Origin: Planctomycetota bacterium
GTDB lineage: Bacteria > Planctomycetota > UBA11346
DNA: 18,456 nt
Reading direction: 5' to 3'
Assembly (NCBI GenBank): GCA_013821615.1
Contig: JACDGQ010000011.1
Location: forward strand, 1-18,456
A program made the position numbers and the translations under genes. Every line of letters starts with the position of its first letter. Positions within the stretch are counted from its first letter, which is position 1. Below, piece by piece: positions 1 through 7,887 of this stretch. A model generated the notes under the pieces. The model was not told the origin of the DNA, made no database searches, and was given only the letters and a program-made list of their open reading frames with translations.

Positions 1-2
1 CC

Positions 3-1184
3 GTGGCCCTGGGCCGCGACGCGACCACGCTCTACCTCGCCTACCACGTGGTCGAAGAGGCGCCGCTGCGCAACCAGGGTGCCGACTGGCGGACGCTGTT
101 CACCAGCGGCGACTGCGTGGACCTCATGCTCGCCGGCGACGCCACGGCCGACGGGCACCGTCGCGGCGCGGTGGCCGGCGATCTGCGCCTGCTGATGAGC
201 GTGTTCCAGGGCAAGCCGCTGGCGGTGCTCTACCGCCCGGTGGTGCCGGGCGCGACCGCGCGCGTGCAGCTCATGGCGGCGCAGCTCGACCGCATCGATC
301 AGCTCGCCGAGGCCCGCGTCGCGGTGCGGCGCGGCGAGGGCTTCTACGAGGTGGAGGCGGCGGTGCCGCTCGCGGCGCTGGGGATCGCCGCGGGCGAGGC
401 GGGTACCTTGCGCGGCGACGTCGGCGTCATCTATGCGGATGCCACCGGCCGCGACCGCGCCAAGCGCTCCTATCACTTCAATCAGCGGACCACGGTCACC
501 GCCGACCTCACCACCGAGGCGACATTGCAGCCGGCCGAGTGGGGGCCGATGGTCTTCCCGCTCGGGCGCAATCTCGTCCGCAACGGCGGATTCGAGGCGG
601 GTTTCAGCGACCGCGCCGAAGACGGCTGGCGCGTCGTCGAGCAGGGCGGCGGCCTCGGCGCCAAGCCCGCGGTGGAAGCTGCGCGTAGCGGTCGGCGCGG
701 CCTGCTCATCCGGCAGCTCACGCCGGTCATCTACCCGCCGGAGGCGTTCGACCTGCCCGACTACGGCGCCTTCATCCGCGCGGCCAACGGTGGCGCGGGC
801 GGCGGGCGCGTCACCGTCCTGCAGACCGTGCCGGTCACCGGCGGCCGGCTCTACAGCCTGCGCTTCTGGCGCCGCGCCGAGGGCATGAAGCCGGAGGAGA
901 AGAGACCCGGCAAAGGCCGCGGTTATTCCACCCTGTCGCCCACCATCGACTGGCATGGCGGCGCCGGCGGCGGCACCTGGGTCGCAAACCTGCAGGACGA
1001 TGCGCCGGCCTGGGTCGGGAACCGCGACACCCGCTTCAACGACTACGGCGTGGCCAAGCCCTACGTCGCGCCAGCGGGGGCGACCAGCGCGACCATCGCC
1101 TTTCACGCCAATGTCAACGCACCCGATATCCTGCCGACCATTTGCGTCGATGATGTCGAGTTCGTTGAGGTCGGGGGACCCTGA
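3..1184 (+). CDS. C-terminal part of a large exported carbohydrate-binding-like protein (5' partial)
   Basis: The reading frame is open at the left edge, so the first visible GTG is not a credible start and about 393 C-terminal residues are seen. Residues 1-190 resemble a DOMON/CBM9-like beta-sandwich, including the stretch SGDCVDLMLAG. Residues 191-391 form a second jelly-roll-like domain opening with NLVRNGGFEAGF and ending DDVEFVEV, as in CBM4/9-type carbohydrate-binding modules. No catalytic motif is visible. The first 70 or so residues align with the far C-terminal end of the large protein at 14876-18456, so the missing N-terminus may hold a signal peptide and beta-propeller like that paralogue. 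The next gene starts 91 bases downstream on the same strand and may be co-transcribed. Binding of an extracellular polysaccharide is inferred from fold-like features only. Confidence 0.75.
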   Translation: MALGRDATTLYLAYHVVEEAPLRNQGADWRTLFTSGDCVDLMLAGDATADGHRRGAVAGDLRLLMSVFQGKPLAVLYRPVVPGATARVQLMAAQLDRIDQLAEARVAVRRGEGFYEVEAAVPLAALGIAAGEAGTLRGDVGVIYADATGRDRAKRSYHFNQRTTVTADLTTEATLQPAEWGPMVFPLGRNLVRNGGFEAGFSDRAEDGWRVVEQGGGLGAKPAVEAARSGRRGLLIRQLTPVIYPPEAFDLPDYGAFIRAANGGAGGGRVTVLQTVPVTGGRLYSLRFWRRAEGMKPEEKRPGKGRGYSTLSPTIDWHGGAGGGTWVANLQDDAPAWVGNRDTRFNDYGVAKPYVAPAGATSATIAFHANVNAPDILPTICVDDVEFVEVGGP

Positions 1185-1275
1185 GCGTGGCGAGCCGCCC
1201 GGGCGGTGATCCACGGCGACGCCGCGCGGCTCCGTTCGTAGCACCGACCGCCCCGCACCCTTCGAGGACCAGCGC

Positions 1276-3609
1276 ATGATCTCCGCCCGCCGTCTCGCCA
1301 TGTTCACCGTCATGCTCACCGCCGTGACGGGCGCCAGGGGAGCTGAAGGACCGGCGCCAGCCGTGGTCTCGGGGCACCCTGCCGTCGCGGCGGACGCTCA
1401 TCGCAGCGCCGTCGGCTTTTCCGCATCCACGTACGGGCCTTGCATCAGCGATACCATCTCCGCGACGCCGCCAGCGACCAACGTCGCGATCAAGGGGCAC
1501 GCGGTCAGGCTGACGTGCGGCAGCGGCGCCGGGGCGGTGGTCGGCGGCGTGTGCTTCGACGCGGACCTGCTGCGCGTCTCGACCGGCTGGAGCGGCGGCT
1601 ACCTGCGCCTCACCGGCATGGTCTATGACGACGCCGACATCCCTGGTCCCTTCACGAGCGGCAGCGCGATCTTCGCGACGCCCGCCGTCCCCGGCTGGTC
1701 CAGGGACGGCAGCTTCGCTGATCCGCGCCACGAACCCTACGGCCCACTGCCCGCCGACTGGGCGCGTTTCACCGGGTATTACCAGTGCGGCGAGCGGGTG
1801 GTGTTCGCGTACCGCGTCGGGACGGGCACCGTGCTCGAGCTGCCGGGCCTGGTCGGCGGCGGCAGGGCGATCAGCCGCACGTTCCGCGTCAGTGGCTTCC
1901 CGGCCTCGACGATGATCGTGGGCGAACTGCCAAATGGCGTCGGGACGGGCACGGGCGGAGTGGTCCAGCTCGCCGCCGCCGGGCGCGTGGTCAGCGCCGG
2001 GCTGGTCGGCGCGCCCGCTGGTGTGGTCCTGACGGTGGTGGGGGACCGCATCCTGCTCACCGTGCCTGGGCTGCAGTCCGGGTTGTTCACGCTGGTGATC
2101 GGCGCCATGGACGCGGAGGCCCTGGGCGGGGCCCTCAGTGAGAGTGCGGCCAGCATCGATCCGGCAACGCTGACCGGCGGCGGCCCTGCGCATTGGCCGC
2201 AGGCGCTCGAGACCGTCGGCGTGCGCGGTACGGGCGACGGCCCCTACGTCGTCGACACCCTCACCGTGCCCGAGGAGAATCCGTTCGGCGCGCGCATGCG
2301 CCTGACCGGCTGCGATTTCTTCCGCGACGGACGCGCCGCGCTCTGCACCTGGAATGGCGATGTGTGGATAGTCTCCGGCATCGACGCGGGTCTGGCCCGG
2401 CTGAGCTGGCGCCGCTATGCGGCCGGCCTGCACCAGCCACTTGGACTGAAGGTCGTCGATGACGTGGTCTACGCCACCACCCGCGACGGCATCGTCCGCC
2501 TGCGCGATCTCGATGGCGACGGCGAGGCTGATTTCTACGAGAATTTCAACGGCGATGTGCACACCACGCCCGCCTTCCACGAGTTCGCCTTCGATCTGCA
2601 GACCGACGCCGCGGGCGACTTCTACTACGCCAAGGCCGGCCCGGTGCGCGCCGGCGGGCGCGGCTGGGAGCGCATCGCCGATCATCACGGCGTGATGCTC
2701 AAGGTCTCGCGGGATGGTTCCCGGTCCGAGGTCTACGCGACCGGCTTCCGCGCGCCCAACGGCATGAGCATCAGCCCCGCGGGCCTGATCACCACCGGCG
2801 ACAACGAAGGCACCTGGACGCCGAGCTCGCGCATCAACCTGGTCGAGCGGGGCGGTTTCTACGGCGTGCCCGACCTCGCCCACCGCGCGGTCGTCCCCAC
2901 CACCTACGACCAGCCGCTGCTGTGGCTGCCGCATGGCGGCGTCGACAACTCGAGCGGCGGGCAGGTGTGGGTGGAGGGCGGACGCTGGGGTCCCTTGGAC
3001 GGCGCCCTGCTGCATCTCTCCTACGGCACCAGTTCGCTGTTCTTGGTCGCGTGGAGCCACGCAGGGACCGTGGCACAGGGCGCGGCGGTGCGCTTCGCGC
3101 TGACCTTCAACTCCGGCATGATGCGCGCGCGCTTCAACCCTGCGGACGGGCAGCTCTTTCTGTGCGGCATGAAGGGCTGGCAGACCAACGGTGCGCGCGA
3201 CGGCGGGTTCCAGCGCGTCCGCTACACCGGTCGCGCGGTGGTCATGCCGGTCGGTTATGTGGTGCGCTGCAACGGCATCGCCCTGACCTTCGCCGCGCCG
3301 CTGGACCGCGCCCAGGCAGCCGAACTTGGCAACTGGTCGGCGACGGAGTGGAACTACCTGTGGACCGGCAACTACGGCTCGCCCGAGGTGAAGCCGAGCT
3401 CGGGCGACACCGCGAAGGGCCACGATGCGGTGGCGATCACCGCAATCACCGTGGCGGCCGACGGCCGCACGGTGTTCCTAGAGATCCCGGCGCTCAGAAC
3501 GGTGATGCAGATGAAAATCAGCGCGCGCATCGCGACCGCGGACGGCGACGAGCTCAGCCAGGATGTCTACGCCACGGTGAACGCTGTGGGAACACAGGCC
3601 GGTCCGTGA
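1276..3609 (+). CDS. Secreted DUF6797-like beta-propeller protein
   Basis: A 777-residue exported protein. Residues 1-23 look like a signal peptide with cleavage near ARGA-EG. Residues about 47-200 resemble the N-terminal domain of the DUF6797 proteins common in planctomycetes and Verrucomicrobia (conserved-looking pieces include GSFADPR and GPLPADWARF). Residues about 336-640 form a sorbosone/glucose-dehydrogenase-like propeller, with DLDGDGEAD, SSRINLVERGGFYG and DNSSGGQVWV. Residues 660-777 form a C-terminal sandwich with QMKISARIATADG. Relatives often carry a cytochrome c-like haem domain; no CXXCH motif is present here. The ATG is preceded by GAGGA about 7 bases upstream. The substrate is unknown; an oxidoreductase-like or binding role at the cell surface is inference. 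A 769-residue antisense frame covers the gene but shows no domains. Confidence 0.82.
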   Translation: MISARRLAMFTVMLTAVTGARGAEGPAPAVVSGHPAVAADAHRSAVGFSASTYGPCISDTISATPPATNVAIKGHAVRLTCGSGAGAVVGGVCFDADLLRVSTGWSGGYLRLTGMVYDDADIPGPFTSGSAIFATPAVPGWSRDGSFADPRHEPYGPLPADWARFTGYYQCGERVVFAYRVGTGTVLELPGLVGGGRAISRTFRVSGFPASTMIVGELPNGVGTGTGGVVQLAAAGRVVSAGLVGAPAGVVLTVVGDRILLTVPGLQSGLFTLVIGAMDAEALGGALSESAASIDPATLTGGGPAHWPQALETVGVRGTGDGPYVVDTLTVPEENPFGARMRLTGCDFFRDGRAALCTWNGDVWIVSGIDAGLARLSWRRYAAGLHQPLGLKVVDDVVYATTRDGIVRLRDLDGDGEADFYENFNGDVHTTPAFHEFAFDLQTDAAGDFYYAKAGPVRAGGRGWERIADHHGVMLKVSRDGSRSEVYATGFRAPNGMSISPAGLITTGDNEGTWTPSSRINLVERGGFYGVPDLAHRAVVPTTYDQPLLWLPHGGVDNSSGGQVWVEGGRWGPLDGALLHLSYGTSSLFLVAWSHAGTVAQGAAVRFALTFNSGMMRARFNPADGQLFLCGMKGWQTNGARDGGFQRVRYTGRAVVMPVGYVVRCNGIALTFAAPLDRAQAAELGNWSATEWNYLWTGNYGSPEVKPSSGDTAKGHDAVAITAITVAADGRTVFLEIPALRTVMQMKISARIATADGDELSQDVYATVNAVGTQAGP

Positions 3610-3686
3610 TGGTGGCGTACGGGACGTGAGGGGGATCCACGGACGGGAACGCGGGCGGACGGATCGCGTGGACGAGGGGATCCATC

Positions 3687-4886
3687 TCAGCTAGGGGCCG
3701 GTGCGGCGCTGGTTGCGCGTTCGACCAGGGTCGGGAACAGGTGCCAAATCTCAGTGCGGTCGCGCGGGGCGTCGGCGCGCATGCGGTCGAGGATCATGCG
3801 TGCGGCAGCCTCGCCGATGCGCGCGAACGGCGGGCGCATGGTGGTGAGATCAAGGTCGCGGAAACTGTAGGCGTCGTCAGTGCCGACCACCGAGATGCGC
3901 TCCGGTACGGCCACTCCGCGCTCGCGCAGCGCCGTCACCAGACCGGCGGCGTAGGCGTCGTTGACCGCGACCACGCCGGTGATGCCGCCGTGCGCGGCGA
4001 TGCGCGCGCCCGCCTGCGCGCCGGCCAGCACCCCGCCGTCCGGGTCGGAATCCAGGCGCTGGCCGCTGCGCATGATGGTGTCGGGCCCGGCATCGAGCCC
4101 GGCATCGGCGAGCGCCTGCCGGAAACCCTCGATGCGCTGCTCGAGCCAGCCGGCCGCCAGATCCGGCGCGACGAAGAGCAGGCGGCGATGTCCGAGGCCG
4201 AGCAGGTGCGCCGCTGCGCCGCGTCCGAAAGCCCCCTGGCTGGCGCCAACCAGGTCGCAGCCGGGCAGGTCGCTGTCGACGGCGATGACCACGTGCGGGA
4301 CACCCGCCCGGCGCAGGGCGTCGAGATTGGCCATGGTGTGTTCGTCCGCGCCGCCGTTGGCGATGTGCACGACGCCGCGCGGTCCACCCGCCGTCAGCGC
4401 CGCCAACTGACCCGCATCGAGGCGGCCACCCGGCCAGGTATTGAGGCAGCGGATGCGCAGGCGCGGCGCGAGCGCGTTCAACGTGGACTCGAGCGCGGTG
4501 AGGATAAGCGTCTGCGGATTCACCAAGTGGTTGGGATCGCCGGTGCGCAGTGCGCAGGTGATGGCCAGCGTGCCGGTGTCCACGCCCGCTGCGTCCCCGG
4601 CGTCGGTCGGACCCGGCGGCGGCACGCGCACGACCACCGTGCCGCCACCCCGGCGGCGCAGCAGCACGCCTTCGCTGGCGAGGATGGACAAGGCCTTGGC
4701 GACGGTGTTGCGGTTGACGCCGAGTTGACTGGCGAGCAGCACTTCGGGCGGCACCCGATCGCCGACCCGCAGTGCTCCGCAGGCGATCTGAGCGCGGAAA
4801 TGCGCGAGCAGGCGTTGCTGCTTGGTGACGTTGGCGAGGGGGGCGACGGGCACGGGGGCAGTATGGCGGGGCGCGGGAATCAGCAA
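3687..4886 (-). CDS. GntR-LacI hybrid transcriptional regulator
   Basis: About 399 residues. Residues 19-90 form a GntR-type winged helix (VPPEVLLASQLGVNRNTVAKAL followed by a GGGT wing, in pieces). Residues about 105-395 form a LacI/periplasmic-binding-protein-like sensor with VVHIANGG, LGHRRLLFVAP, VVAVNDAYAAG and SVVGTDD. The family binds DNA as a dimer and responds to a small ligand, usually a sugar, in the cytoplasm. The annotated start is a TTG; a GTG at 4851-4853 (codon 12) is equally plausible and still keeps the whole DNA-binding domain. Neither has a clear Shine-Dalgarno sequence. It lies 83 bases downstream of the dCMP deaminase gene on the same strand and converges on the DUF6797-like gene, which is one candidate target. 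The ligand cannot be read from the sequence. Confidence 0.88.
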   Translation of the reverse strand: MLIPAPRHTAPVPVAPLANVTKQQRLLAHFRAQIACGALRVGDRVPPEVLLASQLGVNRNTVAKALSILASEGVLLRRRGGGTVVVRVPPPGPTDAGDAAGVDTGTLAITCALRTGDPNHLVNPQTLILTALESTLNALAPRLRIRCLNTWPGGRLDAGQLAALTAGGPRGVVHIANGGADEHTMANLDALRRAGVPHVVIAVDSDLPGCDLVGASQGAFGRGAAAHLLGLGHRRLLFVAPDLAAGWLEQRIEGFRQALADAGLDAGPDTIMRSGQRLDSDPDGGVLAGAQAGARIAAHGGITGVVAVNDAYAAGLVTALRERGVAVPERISVVGTDDAYSFRDLDLTTMRPPFARIGEAAARMILDRMRADAPRDRTEIWHLFPTLVERATSAAPAPS

Positions 4887-4906
4887 TGGCAGCGGGATCG
4901 ATGCGC

Positions 4907-4963
4907 GGCGGGTGGGCAGTGACGATGGCGAGGCCGCTCACCCATGGGCGGCTGGCACCCGCC
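4907..4963. repeat. Nested inverted repeat between two minus-strand genes
   Basis: The outer arms GGCGGGTG (4907-4914) and CACCCGCC (4956-4963) are perfectly complementary. They enclose a smaller GCCGC/GCGGC pair near 4934-4953. It sits in the 83-base gap between the dCMP deaminase stop and the regulator start. No T-run follows, so a Rho-independent terminator is not supported. It could be a stem-loop that separates expression of the two genes or an operator, or it could be chance in GC-rich DNA. Confidence 0.3.
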
Positions 4964-4969
4964 CCGCGT

Positions 4970-5518
4970 TCACATCGGCACTTCTGCCCCGTCCCCCGTC
5001 TGCGGCAGACTGATCGCGCGGATCCATTCCGGCCGTGGGTCCGGGTAGTCGATCTTCCGGATCAGCTTGATGGCGGCGATGATCTTCTCGTGCTCGGCGC
5101 GCTTGCGGTCATCGCCGGGCCGCCACTCGTGCAGGTAGCAGACCTGCACGATGCCGGCCTGGAGGATCTCCTTGGCGCAGTTGAAGCACGGCTTCATGGT
5201 GGTGTAGAGCGTCGCGCCGAACACCGCGATGCCGAAGCGCGCCGCGGTGATCAGTGCGTTCTGCTCGGCGTGCACGCAGATGCACAGGTCGTAGGCTTCG
5301 CCCGACTTGTAGATGGCGGTGTTGCTGCAGCGGTGGCAGCCGCCGTCGAGGCAGTTCTGCATGCCCTCGGGCACGCCGTTGTAGCCGGTCGAGATGACGC
5401 GGTTGTCGCGCACGATCACCGCGCCGACGCGGCTGCCCAGGCAGTTGGCCTTCTCGCGCACGGCCACCGCGATGCCCATGTAGTACTCGTCCCGGCTGGG
5501 CATCCTCCACGGCTGCAT
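4970..5518 (-). CDS. Deoxycytidylate (dCMP) deaminase family protein
   Basis: A 182-residue zinc-dependent deaminase, predicted to convert dCMP to dUMP and so supply dTMP synthesis in the cytoplasm. The catalytic HAE motif is at residues 83-85 (CVHAEQNAL) and the PCxxC zinc motif at 110-114 (KPCFNCAKEI), in the normal order and spacing for the CDA/dCMP deaminase fold. GYNGVP at 45-50 is also typical. The start is the ATG at 5516-5518 because AGGAG lies about 7 bases upstream; the frame stays open further upstream but that part has no family features. A cysteine-rich insert at residues 56-81 (Cys56, 61, 64, 79, 81) may hold a second, structural metal. The GntR-LacI gene follows on the same strand, with no obvious functional link. 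A related nucleotide deaminase is the alternative. Confidence 0.9.
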   Translation of the reverse strand: MQPWRMPSRDEYYMGIAVAVREKANCLGSRVGAVIVRDNRVISTGYNGVPEGMQNCLDGGCHRCSNTAIYKSGEAYDLCICVHAEQNALITAARFGIAVFGATLYTTMKPCFNCAKEILQAGIVQVCYLHEWRPGDDRKRAEHEKIIAAIKLIRKIDYPDPRPEWIRAISLPQTGDGAEVPM

Positions 5519-5670
5519 GCGGCGTCTCCTGCCCGGGTCGTAGGCCCTTCCGCCGCCAAGTCCACGCGCCCCTGTGGTGGCTGGGACATCCGTCATCATC
5601 CGCGCCGTGCGACGCTTGTGCCCTCGCCGCGGGTTTGCAAGACACGCAGGAGCAGATGGCGGCATTCCGC

Positions 5671-5740
5671 TGCTTCCTGCTTCCTGCTTCCTGCTTCCTG
5701 CTTCCTGCTTCCTGCTTCCTGCTTCCTGCTTCCTGCTTCC
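5671..5740. repeat. Heptamer tandem array 1, unit TGCTTCC, 10 perfect copies
   Basis: Ten identical 7-bp units run without interruption and end in the diverged unit TGCTCGC. The minus strand is six-sevenths purine. A 7-bp period cycles through all frames; every frame on both strands is open (ASCFLLP on one strand, RKQEAGS on the other). There are no spacers, so it is not a CRISPR array. Confidence 0.97.
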
Positions 5741-5858
5741 TGCTCGCCACAGCCCACGCGCTCCCGGGGTCGCGGGGCCGCCTTCCGGGTCTGACCTACC
5801 GAGCCTGGCGTCTTGCCGCCCTCAGCGCCCCAGCGTCGCCGTCGTACCTCCTCTCCCC

Positions 5859-5863
5859 CGGAG
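5859..5863 (+). promoter_or_regulatory. Ribosome binding site deciding the esterase start
   Basis: CGGAG lies 10 bases before the ATG at 5874. It supports that ATG over the upstream in-frame starts that would translate the heptamer array. Confidence 0.55.
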
Positions 5864-5873
5864 ACCCATCAAC

Positions 5874-7574
5874 ATGCCCTTCCCGCGCCTGCTCCCGCTG
5901 ATCCCCCTGCTCGCCGCCGGCGCCGTGATCGCCGAGACCGCGCCCGAGGTGCCCAAGGGCACGGTCACCAAGCACGTCTTCGAGGGCAGCAGGATCTTCC
6001 CCGGCACCACCCGCGACTACTGGGTCTACGTGCCGCAGCAGTACGATCCGGCCAAGCCCGCCTGCGTCTACGTCAACCAGGATGGCATCCAGTTCCACGC
6101 TCCCGAGGTCTTCGACCAGTTGATCGCCGCCAAGGAGATGCCGGTCACGGTCGGCATCTTCATCATGCACGGCCACGTCAAGGCGCCGTCCGACGCGGCG
6201 CTCGACCGCTGGAACCGCAGCTACGAGTACGACGGCCTGGGTGACGGCTACGCGCGCTTCGTGCTCGACGAACTCATCCCGCACGTGGTCGCCGACCAAC
6301 ACCTCGCCCTTTCGACCAGCGGCAACGACCGCGCCATCGGCGGTTCGAGCAGCGGCGCGGTGTGCGCCTTCACCGCCGCGTGGGAGCGGCCCGACGCCTT
6401 CACCCGCGTGTTCAGCTCGATCGGCACCTACGTCGGCCTGCGCGGCGGCAACGAGTACGCGACCCTGCTGCGCAAGGTCGAGCCCAAGCCGCTGCGCGTC
6501 TTCCTGCAGGACGGCAGCGGTGACCTCAACATCTACGCCGGCGACTGGTGGATGGCCAACCAGGCCATGGAGCGCGCCCTCATCTTCTCGGGCTACGAGG
6601 TCGAGCACGCCTGGGGCGAGGGTGGCCACAACGGCGACCACGCGACGAAGATCTTCCCCGAGGCGATGCGCTTCCTGTGGAAGGGCTGGCCGACGCCGGT
6701 GAAGACCGGGCTCGGCTCGAACCAGCTGAAGGACATCCTCATCCCCAACGAAAACTGGCAGCTGGTCGGCGAGGGCTACGGCTTCACCGAGGGTCCCGCG
6801 GTCGATGCCAAGGGCGACGTGGTGTTCAACGATGTGCCCAAGGCCGTCACCTATCGGCTCGGCGCCGACGGCAAGCCGGTGGAGCTGCGCACGGACAACC
6901 AGAACGCCGACGGCATGGCCTATGGCCCAGACGGCCGGCTCTACGCGGTGCTGGGCGCCACCAAGCAGGTGGTGGCCTATGCCGCCGACGGCACGGCCAC
7001 GGTGCTCGCAGATGGTTTCCGGGGCAACGACATCGTGGTCAACCACGACGGCGGCATGTACGTCACCGAGCCGGGCTGGGACGGCACCAAGCCCAGCAAC
7101 GTCTGGTACATCAGCCCTAAGGGCGAGAAAAGAATCGTCGACACCGGCCTCAAGTTCGCGAACGGCGTGACGCTCTCACCCGATCAGAGCCTGCTCTACG
7201 TGGTCGACAGCCGCAGCCACTGGGTCTACAGCTACCAGGTCCAGGCCGACGGCACGCTCGCGCACAAGCAGCGTTACTACGATCTGCACCGCCCCGAGAA
7301 CTCGGACGAGGCGTGGGGCGACGGCATGCGCGTCGACCGCGATGGCCGACTCTACGTCTGCACCAACTTGGGGCTCCAGATCTGCGACCAGGCGGGCCGC
7401 GTGAACTGCATCCTGCCCATGCCCAATGGCCACGTCTCGAACATGACGTTCGGTGGCCCCGATCTCGATATCATTTACGCGACCTGCAACAACGCGGTCT
7501 ACAAGCGCAAGGTCAAGGTGCACGGCTACGAGGCATTCACGACGCCGATCAAGCCGAAGGCGCCTGGACTGTGA
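5874..7574 (+). CDS. Exported esterase fused to SMP-30/gluconolactonase-like propeller
   Basis: A 566-residue two-domain hydrolase. Residues 1-20 form a signal peptide (LLPLIPLLAAGAVIA-ET), so it acts outside the cytoplasm. Residues about 28-275 form an alpha/beta-hydrolase of the enterochelin-esterase/CE1 type. Its nucleophile elbow is GSSSG (Ser159), with the catalytic histidine likely His252 in GGHNGD and the acid probably Asp213 or a nearby aspartate. Residues about 290-560 form an SMP-30/gluconolactonase/LRE propeller. The expected divalent-metal ligands are Glu306 (FTEGPA), Asn430 (ANGVTLSPD) and Asp483 (WGDGMRVD). The ATG has CGGAG about 10 bases upstream. The fusion suggests ester and lactone hydrolysis on the same or successive substrates, for example acylated sugars; the substrate is not determinable. 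It is followed by an 8-bp array, a 7-bp array and the serine hydrolase gene. Confidence 0.88.
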   Translation: MPFPRLLPLIPLLAAGAVIAETAPEVPKGTVTKHVFEGSRIFPGTTRDYWVYVPQQYDPAKPACVYVNQDGIQFHAPEVFDQLIAAKEMPVTVGIFIMHGHVKAPSDAALDRWNRSYEYDGLGDGYARFVLDELIPHVVADQHLALSTSGNDRAIGGSSSGAVCAFTAAWERPDAFTRVFSSIGTYVGLRGGNEYATLLRKVEPKPLRVFLQDGSGDLNIYAGDWWMANQAMERALIFSGYEVEHAWGEGGHNGDHATKIFPEAMRFLWKGWPTPVKTGLGSNQLKDILIPNENWQLVGEGYGFTEGPAVDAKGDVVFNDVPKAVTYRLGADGKPVELRTDNQNADGMAYGPDGRLYAVLGATKQVVAYAADGTATVLADGFRGNDIVVNHDGGMYVTEPGWDGTKPSNVWYISPKGEKRIVDTGLKFANGVTLSPDQSLLYVVDSRSHWVYSYQVQADGTLAHKQRYYDLHRPENSDEAWGDGMRVDRDGRLYVCTNLGLQICDQAGRVNCILPMPNGHVSNMTFGGPDLDIIYATCNNAVYKRKVKVHGYEAFTTPIKPKAPGL

Positions 7575-7583
7575 GGGGGGAGA

Positions 7584-7623
7584 GTCCGGAGGTCCGGAAG
7601 TCCGGAAGTCCGGAAGTCCGGAA
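7584..7623. repeat. Octamer tandem array, unit GTCCGGAA, 5 copies
   Basis: Five 8-bp units, the first with one change (GTCCGGAG), begin nine bases after the stop codon of the esterase fusion. Every unit contains the palindrome TCCGGA, so the array is a row of evenly spaced self-complementary sites. It is open in all frames. Confidence 0.95.
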
Positions 7624-7733
7624 GTCTCGTGATGCGAGGTCGGAGACGGGCCAGTTGGAGTGAAAAGCGTGACGCGGGTGGCTGGCATGTGGGGAATCGT
7701 TGGTTGACAGGGTGGGATGGCGGGCTCGGCTGC

Positions 7734-7852
7734 GCTTCTCGCTTCTCGCTTCTCGCTTCTCGCTTCTCGCTTCTCGCTTCTCGCTTCTCGCTTCTCGCTT
7801 CTCGCTTCTCGCTTCTCGCTTCTCGCTTCTCGCTTCTCGCTTCTCGCTTCTC
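7734..7852. repeat. Heptamer tandem array 2, unit GCTTCTC, 17 perfect copies
   Basis: Seventeen identical units cover 119 bases and are followed by a single GCACTCC unit at 7853-7859. The minus strand (GAGAAGC) is six-sevenths purine. All six frames are open, and one plus frame runs from the array into the serine hydrolase gene without a stop. Confidence 0.98.
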
Positions 7853-7887
7853 GCACTCCGTACCATTCCCATTTCAAGGCTCCTCAC

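Larger units (their letters stand above)
5519..5873. other. Divergent intergenic region, dCMP deaminase / esterase fusion
   Basis: This gap separates two divergently transcribed genes and should hold both promoters. It contains the ten-unit heptamer array at 5671-5740 and, at 5859-5863, a CGGAG that serves as ribosome binding site for the plus-strand gene. I see no convincing -35/-10 pair. The esterase frame is open back through the array, but the signal peptide at 5874 argues that translation starts there. Confidence 0.6.
7575..7887. other. Intergenic region packed with two tandem arrays
   Basis: The gap between two plus-strand genes holds an 8-bp array (7584-7623), about 110 bases of unique sequence, and a 17-unit heptamer array (7734-7852) ending only 35 bases before the next start codon. 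AAGG near 7876-7879 is the likely ribosome binding site for the serine hydrolase. No promoter is recognisable; if the hydrolase has its own, it must lie in the unique segment or in the array. Confidence 0.6.

Noticed and set aside
1114..3423. 769-residue open frame on the minus strand
   Set aside because: Antisense shadow of the DUF6797-like gene; no domain or start signal, and it overlaps two plausible plus-strand genes.
3741..4922. 393-residue plus-strand frame over the first regulator
   Set aside because: The minus-strand frame encodes a complete GntR-LacI protein; the plus-strand product has no recognisable features.
7734..7852. CRISPR array
   Set aside because: The units are contiguous 7-bp repeats with no spacers, and no cas genes are visible.
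7549..7887. Minus-strand frame encoding repeated SEKREAR peptides
   Set aside because: It is only a translation of the heptamer array, which is open in every frame. No start signal or non-repeat domain supports a protein.
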